This document shows, one piece after another, positions 35,301 to 45,700 of a stretch of 64,000 nt of DNA. The stretch is from positions 7,082,549-7,146,548 of the forward strand of contig OU452234.1 in assembly GCA_911728455.2 (NCBI GenBank), given 5' to 3'. How positions within the stretch are numbered: the stretch's first letter is position 1; every line of letters begins with the position of its first letter. The DNA comes from Marthasterias glacialis. Lineage: Eukaryota; Echinodermata; Asteroidea; Forcipulatida; Asteriidae. A program made the translations under genes and the position numbers. Under the pieces are notes generated by a model. It was not told where the DNA came from and searched no databases. It saw only the letters and a program-made list of their open reading frames with translations.

Positions 35301-37798
35301 TCGGTGGGAATTGTACAATGTCCTCCTTTTCTGTATTCAGTATTTTTTTAACAAGTTCTTCCACTTTTTCCAGTCCAGCTTGACGGGATATTTTCTTGGA
35401 ATTGCTAGAATCATTTGCCTTAGAAAATACCGCTGGTATAATGACACGTCGACTTAACAAAACCAACAGAACAAAGATTCTCAGGGATTTTTGTTTTCTT
35501 TATCGAAAAAAATTTCAAATTTATACATGTAGGCCTAGATGCACCATGAGTTGCACAGCTGCGGCCAAGGATTAGTACTAAATCCAGAACGAAGGATGGA
35601 TCCTCAGTTCACTCTGACTTTACTTCCGTTGAAACAAAATACAATGAGTAAACATTGGTGGAAGCCTCTCGATGTCTGGTAATCCTCATCTTGGAACAAA
35701 AGGACCCAAGGGATTACACAATAGCCCCCTACATAATGGTCAAAAATCAGCAAAGTATTTAAGACCACATTCCCTCTTTGTGTGGGTAAAAAGAAGCGTT
35801 AGCGGAGTATCTTCAATTTGTGCACACACAGTAGTTGAATGTCCAGTCGACCTTTGTTCCAGTATTCCAATTTTACACAATGGCGTGCTTAAGCATCGTT
35901 TGTAGGCTGGCTTGGTGTATAGGTGCCATCCGGCAACAACTGGTTGACCAATCTCATAATCTCTGTCAGTACACAACTGCCCAGCGTGAAAACTTTTCAT
36001 ATTGGGCCTACTATACACTTGAAAAATAGGTCAACTTGTAACTCCAACCAACTAATCAATAGATTATATAGTTCATCTTCTTTAATGTACATATTACATG
36101 CGTTAGTGTTATAAATAATCTTTGTTTTCATATACTTTGTCCTACATTTCTGTGGTGATTTCAGCACGCTGTGTATGTTGAGCACAGGAAAAAACCCAGT
36201 ATAAGTACGTAACGATTTAGTGGTAAGTTTTTGTTGTGAAAAAAATTGAAATAATAACGATAGTTAAGTTGGGGTTCATTTGTGATTTACTTATGCCGAT
36301 CTGAAACCAGTGTTTTGAGCATGATGAATAGGGGAAAATTGTACGTTGGGCAATAAGCATTTAAGAGTGGCGAGGGTGAGCATGCCATGCGGTTTCGTGG
36401 TTTTTAGCACGGCATGATTTTTGTGGCTATATTTGCTATCAAGATTTTTTTTTTTAAGCGTATTTTTTTTCCATGGGGGGATGAATTCAGGGTTACTAAA
36501 GGTTCTGTGGACAGGTAAATTGATGCATGATATTTCATGTATGGTACGTGATGAGTGTTCAAGATATAATGCATTGGCTTAACTGTGGTGTGCATAGTGT
36601 GGGTAAAAGTTTGGATTTCTATCATTCTTCACCTTTTTGTGGTGTGGGAATTTTTTTTCCCGGCCGGAGGGCAAGTAGACATGGCTGGAGGGATATAAGT
36701 TTTAATCAATTTTATAAATACATATAGAAAATTTCTGAGAACATGGGATCATCCGAAGGGAAGCAAGTCACTTCGTACCTTCGCAAACTCGTACCTTGGT
36801 CAACTTGTACCAGTGGTCAAGACACCTTGGTCAGAGTCGTACCTTCCCAAACTTGTACCGTCAGTTAAGTCATGTCGTACCTTTGTTAATTTTAATATCG
36901 ATAAAAATTACCCGTCCAAAAAACCAGCCCACATCCATAAAAATTATTTGACCCAAAACCCACATTGCATCCATTAAAATTATCCGACCCAAAACCCACA
37001 TCGCATCCATTAAAATTATCCGATCCAAAACCAACCCACCACGCAGCTATGTTAGTATTAAAATTAAGGAAGGTACAAAGTGACGTAACTGATGGTATGT
37101 GTTTGCGAAGGTACGAAGTGACAAAGGTACAAGTTTGCAAGGGTACGAAGTGACTCGAATATGTCTTTGATGGATTTTGGAGCACTTTTTTTGTCACCTT
37201 CTGTTTTGCAAACTTGAACTGAAGTTTGTACACAGCTACCAACTTGTGATGGGACTTCACTCGGACCCTATATACGCCAGATTATGTCCAAATGTTTAAA
37301 AAGGCGTTGTTGGGTCCAATAACTCGTACTAGGTTTTGACGATTTCGTTCGTATTCAGAACCCTGCTGAAAAGGCAAAGGCCGAAAGGGTTCTGATCTGA
37401 GCTAAGGCTAAGTCATCACCAATATGTGTTACCTGCATTATAATATACTGACCTTTTATTTGATAAAATTCCTGCAACTTTTGAAGCTCGGCTAGAACAA
37501 GGGTCCTCTCGTTGGGAAATAACGACACAACAAAGTCCTTGCACTTATCTTCCGAGTCCAATGCATGCCTCCCACGGAAAAAACGGTGTTGATGATATGT
37601 GTATTGAAACCGCCTAGAAATATAGTTATAATACAAACCACCTGCGTCAAAAGCCTCGGTAATGGACGGTTTACTTACACTATGAAAGCTCCTTCGAAAA
37701 TAAACACACTTTCTAATATCATCTTTAAAAACCTCTGGAAATCTCTTGAAAAATTGAGGAAATTGACGAGCACCGTGCCTTCCCATGGACGCTGCCAT
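26226..37798 (-). CDS. TMEM65: Transmembrane protein 65 (TMEM65), seven exons (spliced)
   Basis: Minus-strand exons in transcript order are 37798-37453, 35097-35053, 31465-31398, 30278-30224, 29499-29457, 27610-27505 and 26351-26226. All are GT-AG and phase-consistent, giving 262 residues against about 240 in vertebrates. An N-terminal region rich in Arg and Phe and poor in acidic residues suits a mitochondrial presequence. It is followed by a soluble stretch (DFVVSLFPNERTLVLAELQK) and three hydrophobic segments: around IPFIGFGFLDNAIMIVA, LTIGITLGISTMA into AAALGNLISDLAG, and RAIGLAVGCLIGMFPLLFL. The tail is acidic and Lys-rich. These blocks are diagnostic of TMEM65, which in vertebrates is a mitochondrial inner-membrane protein linked to respiration and Na/Ca exchange; that role is family knowledge. 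The ATG at 37798 has a good context (AAAATGG). In-frame ATGs at 37813 and 37828 would add 5 or 10 residues. Confidence 0.94.
27032..27342 (-). mobile_element. TTAA element carrying a copy of TMEM65 exon 7 start
   Basis: Flanked by TTAA at 27028-27031 and 27343-27346. The ends aggggctgtgtcgtcatgat and (reverse complement) aggggctgtgtcgtcgtgat are inverted repeats. Bases 27134-27224 match 26293-26383 at 89 of 91 positions. That span is 32 bases of TMEM65 intron 6, including the splice acceptor, and 59 bases of exon 7, in the same orientation. There is no transposase. It lies in intron 6 of the same gene, so the copy is a potential alternative last exon. Confidence 0.9.
27505..27610 (-). CDS. 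TMEM65: TMEM65 exon 6
   Basis: Codes LAGYVESLAHKIGVQPKELT, then PEQAVMRKTRWIAGM, the loop before the last membrane segment. Acceptor atgcAG, donor CATG|GTAAGT. The next intron holds the TTAA element with a copy of exon 7. Confidence 0.93.
27611..29456. other. TMEM65 intron 5
   Basis: 1.85 kb. Only a palindromic E-box gtcacgtgac (28591-28600) beside a CpG-rich patch (gcgggtcgcgc) stands out. No coding seen. Confidence 0.5.
29457..29499 (-). CDS. TMEM65: TMEM65 exon 5
   Basis: A 43-base microexon coding AAALGNLISDLAGVG, continuing the second membrane region. Acceptor taaaAG, donor TTGG|GTAAGT. It is too short to show as an isolated open frame. Confidence 0.92.
30224..30278 (-). CDS. TMEM65: TMEM65 exon 4
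   Basis: Codes GDYIDLTIGITLGISTMA, the first half of the second membrane region. Acceptor attttAG, donor GGCAG|GTAGGT. Confidence 0.94.
30440..30745. mobile_element. Element C (cgtaactagggg-type ends), copy 1
   Basis: Starts gtaactagggtaacatttta then ggggggcac, shares gccaattaaaactgtatttt and tttcagcattcttctgatgt, and ends in (g)-rich sequence. It matches, in inverse order, the copy at 43164-43480. Confidence 0.65.
31398..31465 (-). CDS. TMEM65: TMEM65 exon 3
   Basis: Codes residues 131-153, VALSNGIPFIGFGFLDNAIM and onwards: the most conserved TMEM65 block and first membrane segment. Acceptor ctgacAG, donor TTGCG|GTAAGT. Confidence 0.95.
31796..32126 (-). mobile_element. M1-related element with about 60-bp inverted ends
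   Basis: Ends 31796-31857 (gtaaggacctgctcttcact...) and 32068-32126 are imperfect inverted copies. The interior, read on the minus strand, carries M1 landmarks (ggctcactctgactta, aacaatggtggaagcctctc, ggacaaaggtctg). Confidence 0.65.
32617..33021. repeat. Fold-back element with about 150-bp arms
   Basis: Left arm 32617-32765 and right arm 32864-33021 are inverted copies (cgattcacttgtaagaaat outside, caatggctggattctcaacg inside). Differences are few. Confidence 0.88.
33246..33341. repeat. Hairpin, about 42-bp arms
   Basis: ctggtccatgaagtaacac pairs with the complement of the ...gaatcatgggccag side. The inner arms (gtaagctgatat...) pair with one three-base insertion. The loop is about 8 bases. 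Confidence 0.8.
34143..34768 (+). mobile_element. MITE family M1, copy 2
   Basis: TTAA at 34139-34142 and 34769-34772. The ends are ccgttg and gaactgg. The interior has ccctggcgggattcttttgg, aacaatggtggaagctc and ggacaaaggtctataatcag. Confidence 0.82.
35053..35097 (-). CDS. TMEM65: TMEM65 exon 2
   Basis: A 45-base exon (DKGEVVPPTKAQLRL) matching the Pro-rich linker before the first membrane segment. Acceptor ccatAG, donor CTTG|GTAAGT. Confidence 0.88.
35352..35943 (+). mobile_element. MITE family M1, copy 3
   Basis: Left flank TTAA (35348-35351), right flank TTGA. Landmarks are ggaattgctagaatc, gtggaagcctctcgatgtc, ctttgtgtgggtaaaa and the end caacaactgg. Confidence 0.78.
36765..37155. repeat. 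Fold-back element enclosing a 39-bp tandem repeat
   Basis: tcacttcgtaccttcgcaaa near 36768 is the inverse of tttgcgaaggtacgaagtga near 37105. Further gtacc/ggtac blocks pair around it. The interior 36905-37030 is three units of a (c)catccattaaaattatccga-type repeat. Confidence 0.8.
37453..37798 (-). CDS. TMEM65: TMEM65 exon 1
   Basis: Codes residues 1-116, from MAASMGRHGARQFPQFFKRF to ...LQEFYQIK. Basic, aromatic-rich composition is consistent with a mitochondrial targeting sequence. The donor is AAAAG|GTCAGT. The antisense strand has a 139-codon open frame that is a shadow. Confidence 0.88.
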
Positions 37799-37828
37799 TT
37801 TGACACAGATCATAGTGTCTTCTGTCAT

Positions 37829-37945
37829 GTCTGTGTTGACAAAAGCGCGCCCTCGATTGAGATTTGCTTTTTAGCCCGGTGGCGGCGCTATATCAACGAA
37901 ATAAATGGGCGTGGTGGTGGCAACTTTTGTCCAATCAGATTTCTG
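37829..37945 (-). promoter_or_regulatory. Putative TMEM65 promoter
   Basis: The 120 bases upstream of the coding start are locally GC-richer than the surroundings. They hold a CCAAT motif (37931-37935) and a GC-box/CACCC-like gggcgtgg (37907-37914). No TATA box is evident. Assigned by position and motifs only. Confidence 0.4.
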
Positions 37946-37959
37946 TATAGTAATTACGA

Positions 37960-40900
37960 CCTTGGGTTTTGCAGTAAAGCATAGTTTTTACTTTAAGAAA
38001 TCAAGCCTTCGGTTCTAGATTGCAATGTCAATTGATTAATGGAAAATTAATTAGTTTTTCAGTCATAGCTTGTTTGGGCAGTTTCTTTCATAACATAAAT
38101 TTTTTCATCTTCCTTGTGGAAGACTTTTAAAAAATATATAAATAAATGAATAAAAATGTATATAAAAGACTATGAAAACTTTTGTATGGCTGTGGCATTC
38201 CTCTTTAGACGAAGTAGACAACTAGATATCCATTATTTAACAGATATGCACGAATACCATTTTGCACAATATAACAGATGGACCAAGGATGCAAGAAATA
38301 TATAGCAAGTCAAAAAGACACAGAAAAGTTATAGTGGAAGTGTGTAGTAATGTATGTTTCCTTCAGTTTGATTTGATTTTATATAGCGATCGATAGCCGC
38401 ACAAAGAAATAGCTTATGGAATTTTAAAAACACACCTCACCGACGCTTTCCAATGGTATAATATATTGTCTGTACTCAGCTTCCGAAAAGGTTCATATTT
38501 AGGGGGCAATAAGGGGTGCAACATTGTTTTCTAGTGGGGCACTTCAGGCCAATTAAGACTCTACTTTCCATTTGCATTTTTCTTAAAGCCCTTTTCAATG
38601 CGCCTGTTATGCTGTTTACTATTTTTATAAAATATTCTAACACAAAAACACATCCACTGCCATATGTATAAAAAATTTTAAAAGTTTAAAAATTGAAATT
38701 ACTACATAAAAGCTTTTATAATTTTTTTCTGAAAATGTTTTATCTCAAAGGTCCAGAGCTTGTATGAGGGTGCTGTATTCAATGGGGGTGGGGTGGGGGG
38801 TCACATTCCCAAACATGCTCCCCTTATTTACGCCACTGACTGTACTCCTGACAATAGTGCCATGAGTCATACAAGTCACAGTAATCATCAAAACCATACA
38901 TGTAAAATAGTGTTCTGTGCTACAAAACAGAATCTTTTTTTCTTCTTTTATTCAGAGTTCCGGACACCGTAAAATTTGCTATATATAATCAGGCAATTTT
39001 TAACTGAAATTGCCCCCTACACCACTGTTGACAAGCAGTTATCATTAACAAAAAATAAACTAGACAACCAGATAATGTACTGAAAACAATAAAACAATCA
39101 GGAATATCCTTGATGCAGGGAAGCAAATTATGGTCAAGTAGCTATATACACACTTCACTTTACTTTGAGTTAAACCTACATTATGATGATTCAACCGTTC
39201 TAGCACTAGATGTATCTCAAGACTACTTAGACTACACTGAATTCAACATGTACATGTAGTAAACTTTTATCATGCTGCCAACATAATAACTTGGCACGTT
39301 TTTTTACATTTGTTATGCTCACTTTCTGGAATAAAAAAAACCATGATTGCTGTTTGTCATTAAATTTGACCTAAAGGGTCCAGACCATTTTGCTTGTTCA
39401 GCCTCGATTTGATTGTATTCATTAGAGGTTAAAACCAAGACAATAATGAAATAGTGTCTAGGGTGTTCAGTCGTTTTAATAATAACAATGATGATAATAA
39501 TAATGATTTATAACCAGTTATTAATGATTAATAATGATTTATAACAAGTTATTAATGATTAATAATGATTCATAACAAGTCTCCATCAAGAAGGTGCTCA
39601 AGGTGCCATACAAGATAAAGAATAACCATATTACTATAAAACTACAAAGTACAAGCATACAGTCAAGCCGACAATGTTAATAGCTGATCACTTACATTTT
39701 TGCAATGTATCAAATTCAAATACTTGTAAATATAACCCAATTATTTCACAAAAGTTAGCTGCAATCACCAAGCTCCGTTGACATTCGTTCTGTTTATATA
39801 CCATCAGCTTTGTTTAGAATCATCTAATGACATGACACCACACATTTTTAGAGCATGTGATTATAATAATTTCTTTCAATAAATCAGCCACAACTGTTTT
39901 TCTTGTGATTTAATGTGCATTTAAATTCTACAAATAATTGTTGTTATACAAACATCAAGGCACTTATATAGCATTCTTACTCATAGGTAACACAACGCTT
40001 TACATATATAAATAACTACTACTACTACTACTACTACTACTACAAGGGAAAAATATTAAATATTTAACAGGTACGTTTTGACCAATCAGATCAACGCCTA
40101 CAGTTTGATGTAAAAAATATTAGTTTGTGACATGTGGTTATTGATGAACTTTGAATTAATGTTGTAATTTGACATTGACATCATGATGTGCATTGTCAAG
40201 GTCCCATCTTCATGTTATCTCATCTTCAAGTATATGCCAAATTTCAAGGTTCAATTCAATTTCAATCTTGAGTTATCGTTTGGAAAAAAGAACAAGGAAA
40301 GCAAAAAAAAAAATTACAAACAAAAAATTTAAAAAGGTGGTTCGATTGATGCTCCGATCAGCTAAAAATACAAACAAAAACCAGAAATTAAGTGTTCGTA
40401 CAAACCAACACAAGGGACTTTTGGCTGAAAAAGACTGAACATCAAGACTTCATACAGGATAATGAATGTGATATGTACAAATGTTTTAAATTTGGTAGTA
40501 AATACTTATACAACTCTTACATGTAATAAATGTTCATTTTTGAACTTCCTGTTTGAGCCGGAAGGAAAGGTCAACTAGGGTTGCGTATAAAATAAACATA
40601 CTACATTGGCTATATTTACTTCAATATGACTCAACAATTGTAAATTTATCTGTAAGAGTTCAGAAGCAAGGAATTGTTGTACTTTTAAACTTATCACTGT
40701 TGTCAATTCAATCCCTGATAACGTCATGATGATGTCACACTGATTTTGTTGACCAAAATTTATTTATCAGCTACAATATGATGTATAATTCATTGTAATG
40801 TGATAAACAATATTCACAATTAAAAACATAGAATTTTTAAAAACTGTCGTTAGAGGGCGCTCTTACATATGATCACATCATCAAACCTACGATCTCAAAG

Positions 40901-41366
40901 AGTACATCTTACTGATAATGTCATACACAGAAACCATATCCAAATTTCAAACCATATTTTCTGTAGACCTCCAACAATATGTTTTTCATTAAGCTTCCAG
41001 TTTGAACTGGAGGAAAGGTCAAAGGTGGGTCATGTCTGTGCACAAATTAAACCACAAGGACAAGGTATGATCTACAAGATTGTGCAATGATCATAAATGC
41101 ATGTCATGTGATTCAGGAGATGTTGAACTTTTAATAAAAATCTTTGATTCAATGTAATTTGAAACCTGATGATGTCATGATGATGTAAGCTGTTTACAAG
41201 ACTAGTTTAAGTTATAAGCTTTAATATGGTATATAACTTGTACTGATAGGACATTGTTAAATACTAAATTACTGATAAGAAAATCCATGTACAAAACCTA
41301 TGGGATTTGGCCGTTAAGGAAAGTAATATTAATACAAAAAAATCTGGACAAAAAAGGTGGTTTTGG
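37960..41366. other. Intergenic between TMEM65 and TRPA1
   Basis: Mostly AT-rich. It contains element C copy 2 (38490-38835), three tandem 31-bp units at 39480-39575 (taatgatttataacaagtta core) and a CTA run (40017-40044). Two diverged relatives of a block with ggaaaggtcaa and gtcatgatgatgt lie at about 40190-40760 and 40900-41190. No gene is recognised. Confidence 0.55.
38490..38835. mobile_element. Element C, copy 2
   Basis: Shares ggggcaataaggggtgcaac, gccaattaagactctac, cccttttcaatgc and attactacataaaagctttt with the copies at 30440 and 43164. It ends in a G-rich tract. Confidence 0.6.
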
Positions 41367-41421
41367 CTAAGGTTCGAAAGAAACCCCCAACAAGAAGTGT
41401 TCCAAGCGTTGCTCTGAACAC
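41367..41421 (-). CDS. TRPA1: Possible alternative TRPA1 last exon
   Basis: If the donor after 42593 is used, acceptor tttttAG|GTGTTC at 41421 keeps frame and adds CSEQRLEHFLLGVSFEP and a stop, giving 781 visible residues. Vertebrate TRPA1 has a similar CSFQ...R stretch after the coiled coil, which is weak support. The donor lies inside the exon that otherwise reads to its own stop. Confidence 0.35.
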
Positions 41422-42573
41422 CTAAAAATGAAATGGTGCCACGCCTAAACGCATGGGACATACTGTGCATATTCAGACAAAACATATTTAGTTCTAATTC
41501 TTATAACAGTTTTACAACTCATCAGCAATGCTTTCTGAGGGTTTTCCTTAGTAAACTTAATAAGATAGAGTTAAACTGAAGATCTTATAACACATTGCAA
41601 ACATACATTTTTGAACACTTGGATTTGATGCAGTGGTGGTGTCTCCTGGTCTAACTTTGACCAAGTGAGTGCATAACAGAGTGCTTTTTTTTTGCATAAT
41701 TGTTTATCCAAATATCTAGTCATAATATACAGATCTGCTTATTTCACTCCACACTGACTCACTCTCAGAAACACCTAACTAGCTTATGCACATCACTCAA
41801 TTTTCCCCAAACCTGCTCATTTCTGGTAGTTTTTGTTTCGATTTGTTTTTAAAGCCCTCAGGATCATACAACAATTTTACATTTACACCACAGATCATTT
41901 TGGTTGGTAAGCAATTTGCAACAGCTAATTCCTCTTTTCTTTGTCTTCTCCTTATCCCCCTTTTTCTAGTAGACACAGACATAGACAACTGTAACATGCC
42001 AAGATTTGTTAGTTGTCACATCCATCAACACTTCTCATTTTAACGATGCATGGAGTGCTGACTCTTGGAGGTACTTACACTATGATGTGCCATGGCCTGT
42101 TTAACCAAGGTTGCCAACTTGCCAGCCCTTAAATGTAACAAGACATTTATACTTCATAGGTTAACTTGTCACATATCATGGAATAGTCATTATCTGTCTT
42201 CATTTATCATCAAACAAAATTAATGCAACAATTATAAATAAAAACCGAAACAATTATGACAAACACTGATGACAGAAACTGAAAAAGGGATGACGCTGAG
42301 ATTTCAAATTCCCAGACGACTGTTTACATCATAATACAGACTTTGTTTTGATTACTTTTACAGAAGAATATAAATCAGAAAGACCTGCAAATTAACTGTT
42401 GTGAAAATGGACTTATGGACACTCAATGAGTCTAACAGTAAAGAAAAGCAATCAATCAAACAAAAGAAAAAAAACAAGTATTCAGGGAACAAACAATATC
42501 AAACAAAAGTTTTTCTTTGAAACATGGTTTGTTAGTAGGCCAATGCTTCAACTCAGTTTGTATAGTTTTATTA

Positions 42574-42715
42574 TCAATTATCAAAAGCTGACCTGCGACC
42601 AGTAGTATTGTCCCCTTCATCTCGATCATCAGCCTCTGAAGTAATCTCCATCTTCTGAACAATAAGACGAAGCAGGTCATACTGCTTGTCTAGATGACTG
42701 GTCATTTCCTTCATT
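42574..42715 (-). CDS. TRPA1: TRPA1 coiled-coil exon with stop
   Basis: Residues 723-769: MKEMTSHLDKQYDLLRLIVQ, KMEITSEADDRDEGD, ending AFDN and TGA at 42576-42574. An AATAAA follows at 42572-42567. A donor-like CGCAG|GTCAGC after base 42593 could splice to another last exon. Confidence 0.88.
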
Positions 42716-45700
42716 CTGCAAATGAAGGGACAAACTTTGAATTATAACAAGGAAATGGCATTGGTTAAGATGAAGCCTCTTAGATATTCTCCAAGCTGAT
42801 GACACAGTTGCTGGAATACTGTATCAACTTGTCAGGTAATTAAGAAGCGAACACCATTTTGTATGAGTTAGTTCTTAACTATTGAAGATAAAACCTAGGG
42901 GCCATGGGTGTGAAAACTCACCCTTTATGCTCATACTGTTCCTTTTTTGTACCTCTCTAGACACTTCAAATCCCAAGTTGGATTGAAGTCCGACATATGC
43001 AGTGAGTTTGCATTTCCTACTTTTTTGCCCATTTGGGATTTTCCTCTATTTTGAGGGAGACTGCCAACATGTAGGGCTGGATTATTCAGTTGGTAGAGCA
43101 CCGCGGTTTGAATCTTGGGGTCTATGGTTAAAATCCCACTCCAGTCAATTTTTCTTTGTTTCAGTGGCGTAACTAAGGGGGGGGGCAGAGCACGTGCCCC
43201 CCCAACTGATGTCTGTGCCCTCCCCCCTTGGGTGCCCCCCCCCCCATTTGAAATCTGGACTCGAGATTAAAAAATACCAGAATAAAACATACATTTTATG
43301 AGCTTTTATGTAGTAATTTCAATGCTTTTAAAACTAATTGGTATTATTTACACGCAGAATGTATTTTGTTTTACCTCAACCTGTCAGAAAAGTGCTGAAA
43401 AGGTTTTTTTTCAGGAAAAATACAAACGGGAATGGCAATTCAATGCCCCCTCAAATTTTACCCTAGTTACGGCGCTGCTTTGTTCACCCAAAAACTGAAT
43501 TAAAATTTACCCAATCAGTTTCCCTTGTGGGGCTAAACCTTTTCTTGATTGTTCTTTGATTGTGGATTTCACTGTGGTTTTACATTACAGTATTAAAGGA
43601 TTCTATGTACTTGTATGGTTTCATTAACACTATTTTAATAATTCATATATTTATGATTGACCTTCTTTTCTGTTTCATGATTTCTCCATACAGAACATTG
43701 ATGTGGATATCTGCTTCTCCTTTTAGTCTCTCATTTGGAACAGTGGACTCTACACCTGCTGTCTCCTTGATCTTATTCCACACCTATATGTGACATCAAA
43801 CAACATTTATAATAGACCATGTAAGTCTCACCACGAAAAGGTCACCATTGACCTTCCAGGCACCTCTTATGAGCCATCAGTTCTGAGAGATTAACGCAGG
43901 TGCAAATTCGTGTGATTTTTATTTTTGTTACGTCACTTTTTCCATCCCTGAAAACATATTGGCGGAATGATTACACTTAGAATTTACAATGTAATGTAGC
44001 AGCTTGAAAAGGTTTGAAGGTGTGTACATCAGTAATCATGACCATTGCCTTTTATTGCATGGACTGAAGGTTTCAAAAGTAAAGCAGAAATTAAGGTCGG
44101 CTTTAATAATGTTTTTCGAAAATGTTTAAAAATTAACAATTTGTAAATCAAGCTTTTATATATTCAAACCATTTTTAATGGATGAAATTTATTAAAACAG
44201 CACAACACAAGTTCTTTTGAAAAGCAATTGCCACAATACATGCTGTATCTGCTATTCCAGGTGACCAAAAGTCAAGATTCTCGCGAAAACTTGTATCGCT
44301 CTCAAGGTCAACTTACACAGTCTATAGAGTTGGGTTTTAATATTACTTGATGATATACGCTGAATGCTGCAGTGGTTTATTAAGGTGGGTACAAGTGGTG
44401 TCTCCAACACCTCGCAATAGTAACAAATGTCTCCGCATATGTTGGCATACTTGGTTATGGTTTCCCCATCTAGAAAATGACTTTCTAGTGGAAACTACAT
44501 GTATCTTATTTACATTAGGGAATTAATAAATTGTGACAAATCTAGTGGCATATTCAGGCCGTGCAGAGAGGGAGAATACCCACTTTCAAACAAAAAATAA
44601 TTAATCAGTCACCAAATTAAGGACTACATACTGGATCGGAGTCCCCTGCCTCCTTGGCAAATGATTGATGTTCAGAATAATTTTCTGACTTACAACCTAC
44701 ATTGTTTGTACTCATGAAACAATTCTTATAATTTCCAGCCTAAAATTGCCACAGTCAACTATCAAGTTTTACAAATGATTGATTGTCTAACCCTCATGTA
44801 AAACTTCTGTCTGCATAGAGGCTGGACTGTGAGATGATCTTTCTCTCCATACACCAAGATCCATTTGGGAAGTTTGTGCTCAAGCTCTGTGTGGAGCTCC
44901 ACTTGCATGGCAAGGCGTTTGAGACCAGCATTATACTGTACTTCAGCTATATCACCCACAGCCAAACCAATCTGAAATGAGGATGGAGCAAAACTGGTGT
45001 TACTTCTTCTTTTATTTCACAATAACAGAAATACACAGACTAATGTACTTACTACAGAACCAAAAAAGGAATGACAATATTATTTCTGGCAATCTTGTAA
45101 GGTTTGTGTTAACTCTCACAGAAATAGTGTCTTGTACTGTGGTAGGTGGCTTAACCTCAAATTGTTTTCATCTGTGCCCATCATCTGAAGTTTTAAACCA
45201 TACTTAAGTTATAATAGAAAGGGTGGATAAGAATGTTCATCACCAGATGCAACTTTAACTTTTAATGTAGTAAAAGCAAAAATCTAAACAAAATTCCTAA
45301 TTTGAAGCTTAGGAAAATGAACTAAGTATGAAAAAGCCCCTTGGAAACTATGTTTTTTTCACTCATATTTTGGTTAATTCTGAACAAATTTTGGTAAAAT
45401 GTAGGTTATTAAATGTTTCAGGACATAACTTTAAAAAAAACAGCACGAAAATTTGTATCTGGTCCTGTCCTTAAATATGTGTATACGGTCGAACAGATTT
45501 TTTCACTGCTTTTCGAAGTTAAGGAAGAAAATGATGCCCTTTTTCCAGTGAAAATTCCATGAGGTTTGAAGCAGAGTCCAGACAGGAGTACAAACATAAT
45601 ATAAACACACCCACACAAGTGTGTTAACACCTGCAATCGGGGACCTCCTATTGTCCTTCTTTTGTTTGTACTTTAACTTTTTAGCAACAGCTCCCATTGG

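Larger units (their letters stand above)
35098..37452. other. TMEM65 intron 1
   Basis: 2.35 kb holding M1 copy 3 (35352-35943) and the fold-back at 36765-37155. The remainder shows no coding or RNA signal. Confidence 0.6.

Noticed and set aside
37565-37984. 139-codon + open frame
   Set aside because: Antisense shadow of TMEM65 exon 1 and its promoter.
43075-43147. Functional tRNA gene
   Set aside because: The T stem and box B are degenerate and no clean anticodon stem forms.
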